Shown piece by piece: positions 45,277-52,697 of a stretch of DNA of 64,000 nt. Every line of letters begins with the position of its first letter. The stretch's first letter is position 1. Both the position numbers and the translations under genes were made by a program. The stretch lies in the NCBI GenBank assembly GCA_052387235.1, contig JBQTJJ010000001.1:1-64000 (forward strand), read 5' to 3'. The notes under the pieces are model-generated. The model saw only the letters and a list, made by a program, of their open reading frames with translations. It had not been told where the DNA came from and searched no databases. Origin of the DNA: JBQTJJ01 sp052387235. Its GTDB lineage: Bacteria > Actinomycetota > Acidimicrobiia > Acidimicrobiales > GCA-2861595.

Positions 45277-47390
45277 GCGGCCCCGGGAGCTCGCCCGTGC
45301 GGCCCTCGCCCTCGACAGCGCCGGGACGCAACGGCGGCCCGGTGCCGGCCGGGGCCGACCCGTCGCTGGCCCAGCTGCTGGCCCGGCTGGCCGCCGTGGA
45401 GGCCCGGGTGCGCGAGGAGGTGGGCCGGCGGCGGGCGCGCGACGCGGCCCCCGACGACCGCTTCCGCGGCCTCTACATCTCCGAGGCCCAGGTCGACGAG
45501 CTGCTGTCGGGGCCCCGCCCCCGGCCGGCCGGCCGGACCGCAGCGGCGACGCCGCCACCGGGGAGCCGCGACCGGGCCGGCGCCGGGCCGACCCGGCTGG
45601 AGCGCCTGGCCGGCGCCTTCGCCCTCGACGACGTGGACCTCGACCTGGTCGTCGTCGCCCTGGCGCCAGACCTCGACCCCCGCTTCGAGCGGCTGTACGG
45701 CTACCTCCACGACGACGTGACCAGGCGGCGGGCCAGCACCGGGCTGGCCCTGGAGCTGTGCGGTCTCGGGCTGGCGTCGGCCGAGCGCCGCCGCCTGGGC
45801 GAGGCCGGGGCGCTGTGCCGGGGCGGCGTCCTGGTGGTGGGCGAGCCCGAGCGACCCTTCCCCACCCGCTCCCTGCGCGTGCCCGACCGGGTCGCCCTCC
45901 ACCTCCTGGGCGACCCCACGCCGGAGCCGTCGCTGGCGGGGCTCGTCATGACCACGGCCCCCCTCGCCAGCCGGGCGTCGTCCGATCTGGCCCGCGCCCT
46001 GGCCGCCGGGACCCGGCTCGCGTACCTGCGGGAGCGCCCCGGTGCGTCGGGCCACGCCACCGCCGCGGCCGCCTTCGCGGCTGCGGGGTGGCCGGCCGTC
46101 GTCCTGGACCTGCGCCGGCTGGCCCCCGGCGCCGACGCCGCGGTCATGGCCGCCACCGCGGTGAGGGAGGCGCGCCTGCTCGGCGCCGGCCTGGTGGCCG
46201 GCCCGGTCGAGGGGCTGGCCGAGCGGGACGTGGCCGCCCTGCGCACCATGGCCGACGTCACCTGGCCGGTGGTGCTGGTGGGGGGCCGGGGCTGGGACCC
46301 GGGGTGGTCGGCCGACGTGCCGCTGCTCCTGGATGCGCCGGCGCCGGCGCCGTCCCAGCGCGCCTCGCTGTGGCTGGCGGCCCTGTCCGGCGCGGGGGCG
46401 GAGGCCGTCGACGCGGCCGCGGCCACCACCCACTTCACCCTCTCGCCCGACCAGGTGTGGCGGGCGACGGTGACGGCCCGGCTGCGGGCCGAGGCCGAGG
46501 GCCGACCGCTGGGCGCCGGCGACCTGGGGCACGGCGCCCTGGCCCAGAACGGCGCCGGCCTGGAGCGGCTGGCCCGGCGCGTCGAGCCGGAGGTCGGCTG
46601 GGACGACCTGGTGCTGCCGGCGCCGGTGCTGCACCAGCTGCGGGAGCTCACCGTCCGGGCCCGCCTGGGCGACACCGTGTTCGGCGACTGGGGCCTGGGC
46701 CGTGGCCACCGGGGCCACCGCAGCCTCAGCGCCCTGTTCGCCGGGCCGTCGGGCGTCGGCAAGACGATGGCCGCCGAGGTGGTGGCCGGCGACCTGGGGC
46801 TCGACATGTACGCCATCGACCTGGCCACCGTCGTCGACAAGTACATCGGGGAGACGGAGAAGAACCTCGACCGCATCTTCACCGAGGCGGAGCGGGTGAA
46901 CGGGGTGATCTTCTTCGACGAGGCCGACGCCCTGTTCGGCAAGCGCTCCGAGGTCAAGGACGCCAGGGACCGCTACGCCAACGTGGAGGTGGCCTACCTG
47001 CTCCAGCGGCTGGAGGCGTTCACCGGCATCGCCGTGCTCGCGACCAACCTGCGCAACAACGTGGACGAGGCCTTCGCCCGCCGCCTCGACGCGGTGGTGG
47101 ACTTCCCGCTGCCCGAGGAGCCCGAGCGGCTCCGGCTCTGGGAGCACTGCCTGGGCCCGCTGGTGCCGAGGGCGCCCGACCTGGACCTGGCCTTCATGGC
47201 CCGCTCCTTCAGCCTCTCGGGCGGCAACATCCGCAACGTGACCGTGGCCGCCGCCTTCAGCGCGGCGAGCCGCAGGGAGGAGGTCACCATGGCCGATCTG
47301 GTCCGGGCCACCCAGCGCGAGTACCGCAAGCTGGGCCGCCTGTGCGTGGAGGCCGAGTTCGGCCCCTGGCTCGAGGTGGTGGCGCCATGA
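45273..47390 (+). CDS. eCIS AAA+ ATPase (Afp15/Pvc15-like)
   Basis: 705 residues. The N-terminal half is the variable helical domain found in eCIS ATPases (GLYISEAQVDELL near residue 65, a degenerate ATPase-like middle). The C-terminal AAA+ module has Walker A GPSGVGKT with Lys497, Walker B VIFFDEADALFG with Asp549-Glu550, sensor VLATNLRNNVDEAF and FARRLDAVVDFPLP. It is required for particle assembly in related systems. Coupled by overlaps to DUF4255 upstream and to the DUF4157 gene downstream (ATGA). Confidence 0.93.
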   Translation: MSGPGSSPVRPSPSTAPGRNGGPVPAGADPSLAQLLARLAAVEARVREEVGRRRARDAAPDDRFRGLYISEAQVDELLSGPRPRPAGRTAAATPPPGSRDRAGAGPTRLERLAGAFALDDVDLDLVVVALAPDLDPRFERLYGYLHDDVTRRRASTGLALELCGLGLASAERRRLGEAGALCRGGVLVVGEPERPFPTRSLRVPDRVALHLLGDPTPEPSLAGLVMTTAPLASRASSDLARALAAGTRLAYLRERPGASGHATAAAAFAAAGWPAVVLDLRRLAPGADAAVMAATAVREARLLGAGLVAGPVEGLAERDVAALRTMADVTWPVVLVGGRGWDPGWSADVPLLLDAPAPAPSQRASLWLAALSGAGAEAVDAAAATTHFTLSPDQVWRATVTARLRAEAEGRPLGAGDLGHGALAQNGAGLERLARRVEPEVGWDDLVLPAPVLHQLRELTVRARLGDTVFGDWGLGRGHRGHRSLSALFAGPSGVGKTMAAEVVAGDLGLDMYAIDLATVVDKYIGETEKNLDRIFTEAERVNGVIFFDEADALFGKRSEVKDARDRYANVEVAYLLQRLEAFTGIAVLATNLRNNVDEAFARRLDAVVDFPLPEEPERLRLWEHCLGPLVPRAPDLDLAFMARSFSLSGGNIRNVTVAAAFSAASRREEVTMADLVRATQREYRKLGRLCVEAEFGPWLEVVAP

Positions 47391-48544
47391 GAGGGCGCGC
47401 CCATGTCGAGGCCGAGGAACGGGTCCCGGTCGCCAGGCCGGCGCCCGCGCCGGCCGGCCCCGCCGTCGCGACCGAGCCGGGCCTGGCCGGCGGCCTCCTC
47501 GGCCTCCAGGCCACCGCCGGCAACGCGGCGGTGGGGAGTCTGGTGGAGCGGCGCGGGAGCGGCCCGTGCCCCTGCGGCGGCAGCGGTGGCGACTGTGCCT
47601 GCGAGGCCGGGAGGGGCGACGAGCAGGGGGAGGATCGGGCAGGCGAGGCCCTCGACCCCGGCGCCCGCGCCTTCCTGGAGGCCCGCTTCGGGCGGGACCT
47701 GGGCGACGTGCGGGTCCACACCGGTGCCGGGGCGGCCGCCTCGGCCGAGTCGGCCGGCGCCGAGGCGTACACCACCGGCAAGGACATCGTGTTCGCCCCG
47801 GGCGCCTACCGGCCCGACTCGCCCGAGGGCCGCCACCTGCTGGCCCACGAGGTGGCCCACACCCTCCAGCCCGAGCGCGGGCCGGCCCCGTCCGGGCCCG
47901 TCTCCCGCCCCGGCGACCCGGCCGAGGTGGCCGCGGCCCGGGCCGCCGATGCCGTCGCCGCCGGCGCCGCCCCGGCCCGGCTCGGCAGCCGGCCGGCCGG
48001 GGTGGTGCACCGCCAGGCCGAGGACGAGGAGGCCGCTCCCCAGCCGGTGCCGGACATGAGCGGGACCGGGGAGGTGACCGAGGTGCAGGCCATGGCCAAC
48101 ATCTCCCTGCCCGGACGGACCGATGCCAGCTTCTCCAGCTCGTTCACGACCCAGGGCGCCACCCGCAGGCGCGGCGAGGGCGGCTGCGACACCGTCGCCG
48201 GGAACATGGTGAACACCTTCACCGTGTCGACCACGGTGACGCTGCCGCCGGTCCCGGACGGGCTCACCGAGTGCCAGGCCGCCAACGCCCAGCGCTTCAT
48301 CGACACGATCCTCGCCCCGCACGAGCAGGAGCACGTGGCCCACTTCAACACCTACAACGGGACGTCCACCGTGCCGTTCAGCCTGACGGTCTGCGCCGGC
48401 GACGACCTCCAGGCCATGATCCAGGCCGAGCACGACACGGCCCAGTCCACCCGGCAGGCCGCGGCCCAGGCCCTCAGCGACTCCATCGACCCGTTCAACG
48501 TCGACGTCGACATCGACGCGGGCTGCGAGGCACCGGCGGAGTGA
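47387..48544 (+). CDS. DUF4157 protein with a second zincin motif, putative eCIS cargo
   Basis: 385 residues, start overlapping the ATPase stop. N-terminal signature LLGLQATAGNAAVGSLV (37-53) as in other DUF4157 proteins, then a Cys-rich insert (CPCGGSGGDCACEAG). The DUF4157 metallopeptidase-like module (about 85-170) contains ARFGRDLGDVRVHTGAGAAA and HEVAH (His154, Glu155, His158). After a linker, residues about 225-385 form another domain with SSFTTQGATRRRGEGGCDTV and HEQEH (His312, Glu313, His316), resembling DUF922-type proteases. Two HExxH sites in one protein of an injection system suggest an injected or self-processing protease. Targets are unknown. Confidence 0.85.
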   Translation: MRGRAHVEAEERVPVARPAPAPAGPAVATEPGLAGGLLGLQATAGNAAVGSLVERRGSGPCPCGGSGGDCACEAGRGDEQGEDRAGEALDPGARAFLEARFGRDLGDVRVHTGAGAAASAESAGAEAYTTGKDIVFAPGAYRPDSPEGRHLLAHEVAHTLQPERGPAPSGPVSRPGDPAEVAAARAADAVAAGAAPARLGSRPAGVVHRQAEDEEAAPQPVPDMSGTGEVTEVQAMANISLPGRTDASFSSSFTTQGATRRRGEGGCDTVAGNMVNTFTVSTTVTLPPVPDGLTECQAANAQRFIDTILAPHEQEHVAHFNTYNGTSTVPFSLTVCAGDDLQAMIQAEHDTAQSTRQAAAQALSDSIDPFNVDVDIDAGCEAPAE

Positions 48545-48593
48545 TCAAGGCGGGTGCCGGCGCACCCGGACCCGAACGAGAGGAGCCTGACCG

Positions 48594-49961
48594 ATGGCCG
48601 GAGCCGGACGAGCGAGGAGGCCGGGGGGTGAGGAGGCCCGCCACCCGGAGCGCGCCGTGGCCCCGGCCCGGCCGGCGCCGGCGCCCGCCGACGACGCGGC
48701 ACCGGAGCACTCCCCCCTGCTCGACCTGCAGCGCCAGGTCGGCAACGCCGGTGTGCAGGAGCTGGTCGACCTGGCCGGGTCGGAGCCGGGGCGGCCGCTC
48801 GACCCCGACGTGCGGGCCTCGATGGAGGCGTCGTTCGGCCGGTCGTTCGCCGGCGTCGAGGTCCATGAGGGACCGGCCGTCGACCGGGCCGCCGAGGGGC
48901 TCGGCGCCGCCGCCTTCGCGGCCGGGGAGGACGTCTTCCTGCGATCCGACGTCGACCCCGGGACGCCGCCGGGCCGGGAGGTGCTGGGTGAGGAGCTGGC
49001 CCACGTGGCCCAGGGGGTGGGCGCGAACCGCGCCGCCCACCTGCTGCCGCCAGAGGGCGGGGTCGAGCAGGAGGCCCACCGGGCCGCCCACGAGGCGGCC
49101 GAAGGGCGGCCCGCGGCGGTGAGCTTCGCCCCGGCCGCCGCCACCGGCGTCGGCCGCTTCCTCGACCCCATCAGCCTCGGTGTCATCGGGGGCATCGGCT
49201 ACGGGGTCAAGAAGCTCTACGAGGAGCTCACCGAGGAGGAGGTGGAGGCGACCAAGCCCGACCCCGACCAGCCCACCCAGGCGACCGTCGATGCGATAAA
49301 GGGCGGTGTCCCGCCCCAGCTCGACGCCGCCGTGGCCAAGCTGGGCGGTGACCCGACCCCGGCCAACAGCAAGGCCGCCGCCGCCTCCCTCTCCTCGGTG
49401 AAGGACTTCCTGATCGGCCAGCTGCCCCCCACCAACCAGGGGCCGGTGATGTCCGTGCTGCTCACCGTGACAGGGGCCATCAACACCCTGGAGGCGGCGG
49501 CCGACCCGACCGGTGTGCTCAAGGAGCTGCAGGGCAGCGTGGCCGCCAAGAAGGCCGAGCTGGACGGGCTCGTGGCCAGCGCCAAGGAGCCGGCCGTGGG
49601 ACCGGACGGCAAGGAGCTGCCGCCGGACGCGCTCACGCCCGACCAGGCGTCGATCCTGAGCAGCGGGCCGGTGGTCTGGATGGGCGAGGCGGCCACCATG
49701 CTGGCCGAGCCGGAGCCCGATCCCGATCTGATCGCCGGCAAGCTCGACGGGGCGGCCGGCGCCATCCGCAGCGTGAACGCGCCGCCGGCCGTCCTGCCGC
49801 AGCTGACCAAGATCGCCTTGAACTGCGGGTTGTACGCGGAGACGGCCAAGGCGACCAAGCTCACCGTGGCCGAGTCCGTCCCCCAGGCCATGGCGCAGCT
49901 CGAGGCGGCCAAGTCGATGATCGCCGAGCTGGGCGTGCCGCCCGAGATCCCGCCGGAGTGA
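48594..49961 (+). CDS. DUF4157-like protein with degenerate active site
   Basis: 455 residues. Residues 42-58 (LLDLQRQVGNAGVQELV) repeat the N-terminal signature of the preceding protein. The DUF4157 module (about 68-150) has EASFGRSFAGVEVHEGPAVD but the HExxH motif reads EELAH (133-137): the first His is Glu, so catalysis is unlikely. Residues about 185-455 are mostly helical, starting GVIGGIGYGVKKLYEELTEE, with no recognised domain. It may be a structural or chaperone-like partner of the active DUF4157 proteins. A hairpin follows at 49970-49995. Confidence 0.85.
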   Translation: MAGAGRARRPGGEEARHPERAVAPARPAPAPADDAAPEHSPLLDLQRQVGNAGVQELVDLAGSEPGRPLDPDVRASMEASFGRSFAGVEVHEGPAVDRAAEGLGAAAFAAGEDVFLRSDVDPGTPPGREVLGEELAHVAQGVGANRAAHLLPPEGGVEQEAHRAAHEAAEGRPAAVSFAPAAATGVGRFLDPISLGVIGGIGYGVKKLYEELTEEEVEATKPDPDQPTQATVDAIKGGVPPQLDAAVAKLGGDPTPANSKAAAASLSSVKDFLIGQLPPTNQGPVMSVLLTVTGAINTLEAAADPTGVLKELQGSVAAKKAELDGLVASAKEPAVGPDGKELPPDALTPDQASILSSGPVVWMGEAATMLAEPEPDPDLIAGKLDGAAGAIRSVNAPPAVLPQLTKIALNCGLYAETAKATKLTVAESVPQAMAQLEAAKSMIAELGVPPEIPPE

Positions 49962-49969
49962 CGGGGCCG

Positions 49970-49995
49970 CCGGCCTGCCCGTAGGGGCAGGCCGG
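49970..49995 (+). terminator. Hairpin before the sheath gene
   Basis: CCGGCCTGCCC (49970-49980) pairs with GGGCAGGCCGG (49985-49995) around the tetraloop GTAG, directly after the DUF4157-like gene and 91 bp before the sheath start. It could end the assembly-gene transcript or modulate sheath levels. No T-run follows. Confidence 0.55.
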
Positions 49996-50086
49996 CTTAC
50001 CCGGAGGCACGCCCGGCCGGCCCTACCGGCAGCCCGGGCCCGGCGCCATCCTCGCCTCCGACCGACCTTGTGCGAGGAGGGGCCGC

Positions 50087-51625
50087 ATGCCTCAGTACCT
50101 TTCGCCCGGCGTCTACATCGAGGAGAAGGAGCCCGGCGCCCGACCCATCGAAGGGGTGGCGACGGCAGTGGCCGCCTTCGTCGGCGTGGCGACCCAGGGA
50201 CCGTTCAACACGCCCACCCTCGTCACGAACTGGACGCAGTTCACCCAGACGTTCGGGGACTTCGCCGAGGGCTCCTACCTGGCCCACGCCGTCTACGGGT
50301 ACTTCCTCAACGGCGGCGGCAGCGCCTACATCGTGCGCATCGGCGACGACGCCTCGGCCGGCGCCGCCCCGCCGGCCCGGGCCGAGCTGATGAGCGCCAG
50401 CGACACCACCATCGGCGCCTACCGGGTCAACGCCCTGGAGCCCGGAACGACGGGGAACGACATCACCGTCGAGGTGCAGGACGCCTCGGAGCCCGGCCCC
50501 GAGACCTTCAAGCTGGTGGTGCGCAAGGGCAGCACCGAGGAGACCTTCGACAACCTCACCACCAGGCGGGGCCGGCAGAACGCGGTCACGGTGGTGAACC
50601 AGCAGTCGCAGCTCGTCCGGCTGGAGGAGATCGGCACCGCGGCGGCGGTCGAGCGCCGGCCCGCCTCGGGCGTGGCCACCCTGGGCGGCGGCGGCGCCGT
50701 GCCCACGCCGGCCAGCATCTCGGCCGAGGACTACGTGGGCAACTCGGCCGACCGCACCGGCTTCGGTGGGCTGGAGGCCATCGACGACGTCACCATGGTG
50801 AGCGTCCCCGACATCATCGCCGCCTACGAGCGGAACATGATCGAGCTGGAGGGCCTCCAGGCCGTGCAGCTGGCCATGATCGCCCACTGCGAGCTGATGG
50901 GCGACCGCATGGCCATCCTCGACCCCCCGCCCGGCCTCAACGCCCAGCAGATCAAGGAGTGGCGGGTCGACAAGGCCGGCTACGACTCCAAGTACGCAGC
51001 CCTCTACTGGCCCCGGATCAGGGTCTTTGACCCCGCCTCGGGCCAGAACATCTACGTGCCGCCCAGCGGGCACATGGCCGGGATCTGGGCCCGCACCGAC
51101 GGCACCCGGGGCGTCCACAAGGCCCCGGCCAACGAGGTCGTGCGGGGCGCCATCTCCCTCGAGACGAACATCACCAAGGGCGAGCACGACAGCCTGAACC
51201 CGGTGAACGTGAACTGCATCCGCGCCTTCCCGGGCCGGGGCGTGCGCGTCTGGGGGGCCCGGACCCTGTCCAGCGATCCCGGGTGGCGCTACGTCAACGT
51301 GCGCCGCCTCTTCAACTACGTGGAGAAGTCGATCCTGGGCGGGACCCAGTGGGTGGTGTTCGAGCCCAACGACAACCTGCTGTGGGGGGCGGTCAAGCGG
51401 ACCATCGCCGCCTTCCTCTACCGGGTGTGGCTGGACGGCGCCCTCTTCGGCACCACGCCCGAGCAGGCCTTCTACGTGAAGTGCGACGACGAGACCAACC
51501 CCCAGGAGGTCATCGAGGCGGGGCAGGTGGTGTGCGAGATCGGCATCGCCCCCGTCAAGCCGGCCGAGTTCGTGGTGTTCCGGCTGGCCCAGCTGCCGTC
51601 CGGCACGTCGGCCCTCTCCGAGTAG
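50087..51625 (+). CDS. Contractile sheath protein of the eCIS
   Basis: 512 residues, preceded by GAGGAGGGG at ideal spacing. The opening PQYLSPGVYIEEKEPGARPI is the signature of phage-tail sheath proteins. Further conserved blocks: GVATQGPFNTPTLVTNWTQF, YFLNGGGSAYIVRI, VPPSGHMAGIWARTDGTRGV, WRYVNVRRLFNYVEKSI and VVFEPNDNLLWGAVKRTI. The subunits form the outer sheath that contracts and drives the tube into the target. A single sheath gene is seen; Afp-type loci often have two or three. Confidence 0.96.
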   Translation: MPQYLSPGVYIEEKEPGARPIEGVATAVAAFVGVATQGPFNTPTLVTNWTQFTQTFGDFAEGSYLAHAVYGYFLNGGGSAYIVRIGDDASAGAAPPARAELMSASDTTIGAYRVNALEPGTTGNDITVEVQDASEPGPETFKLVVRKGSTEETFDNLTTRRGRQNAVTVVNQQSQLVRLEEIGTAAAVERRPASGVATLGGGGAVPTPASISAEDYVGNSADRTGFGGLEAIDDVTMVSVPDIIAAYERNMIELEGLQAVQLAMIAHCELMGDRMAILDPPPGLNAQQIKEWRVDKAGYDSKYAALYWPRIRVFDPASGQNIYVPPSGHMAGIWARTDGTRGVHKAPANEVVRGAISLETNITKGEHDSLNPVNVNCIRAFPGRGVRVWGARTLSSDPGWRYVNVRRLFNYVEKSILGGTQWVVFEPNDNLLWGAVKRTIAAFLYRVWLDGALFGTTPEQAFYVKCDDETNPQEVIEAGQVVCEIGIAPVKPAEFVVFRLAQLPSGTSALSE

Positions 51626-51673
51626 CAGCAGGCCCACCGGCGGCACCACCCCGCCCCAGAAAGGAGCGCGTCC

Positions 51674-52117
51674 ATGCCCATCGGCGAACACCCGATCGCG
51701 GGTTACAGCTACCACGTCGAGATCAGCGGCGTCACCATGGCCCAGTTCAAGTCGGCCGAGGGCCTCGGCATCAAGATCGGCGTCATCGAGCACCGGGAGA
51801 ACAAGCTGACCGGCCTGCCCGTGCTGAAGAAGCTGCCCGGCCACGTCCAGTACAGCGACATCACCCTCAAGCGGGGCAAGGTCAACGACAAGGTCTTCTG
51901 GGACTGGATCAAGCAGGTGGCCGACGGCGACATCGACGGGGCCCGCAAGGAGGGCTCGGTGGTGCTGTTCGACTACGCCCACGGCGAGGTGGGGCGCTTC
52001 GACTTCGAGGGCGCCTGGCCCAGCGACGTGAACGTGGGCGCCCTGGACGCGGCGGGCGACGAGGTCCTGCTCGAGAGCCTCACCATCACCATCGAGAAGC
52101 TCAACGTCCCGGCCTAG
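51674..52117 (+). CDS. eCIS inner tube protein (Hcp/gp19-like), copy 1
   Basis: 147 residues from an ATG with AAAGGAG ribosome site. The T4 gp19/phage tail tube pattern is clear: YSYHVEISGVTMAQFKSAEG, KLTGLPVLKKLPGHVQYSDI, LKRGKVNDKVFWDWIKQVAD and ESLTITIEKLNVP. Hexamers stack to form the inner tube under the sheath, through which cargo is loaded. A second tube protein is encoded at 55201. It lies 48 bp after the sheath gene. Confidence 0.95.
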   Translation: MPIGEHPIAGYSYHVEISGVTMAQFKSAEGLGIKIGVIEHRENKLTGLPVLKKLPGHVQYSDITLKRGKVNDKVFWDWIKQVADGDIDGARKEGSVVLFDYAHGEVGRFDFEGAWPSDVNVGALDAAGDEVLLESLTITIEKLNVPA

Positions 52118-52121
52118 GACG

Positions 52122-52529
52122 ATGACCCCGCCCGTCGCCGAGGCCGACCAGCAGGCCGGCCTGCACACCGAGTTCAGCTTCGAGCTGCCCGTGGGGTACG
52201 TGGACGGCTCCGGTGCCGTGCACAGGAGCGGCGTCATGCGCATGGCCACGGCGCGCGACGAGATCATGCCGCTGCGCGACCCCCGCGTCCTCGACAACGA
52301 GGCCTACCTCTCGGTGATCCTGCTGGCGCGCGTCGTCACCCGGCTGGGCACGGTGACGTCGGTGAACCCCGGGGTCATCGAGGGCCTGTTCGCCGCCGAC
52401 CTGGCCTTCCTCCAGGACCTCTACCGGCGGGTCAACCAGGAGGGCCACACCCGCGCCGCCGTCAGCTGCCCGTCCTGCCAGCACGAGTTCGCGGTCGACG
52501 TGGCCGGTGGTCGCCCGGGGGAATCGTGA
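52122..52529 (+). CDS. Small eCIS-conserved protein (tail-assembly-like)
   Basis: 135 residues, 4 bp after the tube gene. TEFSFELPVGYVDGSGAVHR and MRMATARDEIMPLRDPRV recall the phage tail-assembly proteins that sit next to tube genes. ARVVTRLGTVTSVNPGVIEG follows. A C-terminal CPSCQHEF gives a single CxxC pair. It may act as an assembly factor or chaperone for the tube. The stop overlaps the next start (GTGA). Confidence 0.8.
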   Translation: MTPPVAEADQQAGLHTEFSFELPVGYVDGSGAVHRSGVMRMATARDEIMPLRDPRVLDNEAYLSVILLARVVTRLGTVTSVNPGVIEGLFAADLAFLQDLYRRVNQEGHTRAAVSCPSCQHEFAVDVAGGRPGES

Positions 52530-52690
52530 CGTACGCGCCCGACCGTCTGTTCGAGGAGGTCGCGTACGTGGCGTACCACTTCCACTGGCCGCTCGCCGAG
52601 ATCATGGACCTGGAGCACCCGCTGCGGCGTCGCTTCGTGGAGGAGATCGGCGCCATCAACCGGCGCCTGTCCGAGCACCAGGGGGCCTGA
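52526..52690 (+). CDS. DUF6760 small eCIS protein
   Basis: 54 residues from a GTG that overlaps the preceding stop. The sequence (DRLFEEVAYVAYHFHWPLAE, then DLEHPLRRRFVEEIGAINRR) matches what I recall of DUF6760, a short helical protein regularly encoded between tube-assembly and DUF4157 genes in actinobacterial and other eCIS loci. The function is unknown. Its size and the dense overlaps on both sides support it as a real gene. Confidence 0.85.
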   Translation: MTYAPDRLFEEVAYVAYHFHWPLAEIMDLEHPLRRRFVEEIGAINRRLSEHQGA

Positions 52691-52697
52691 CGAGGCC

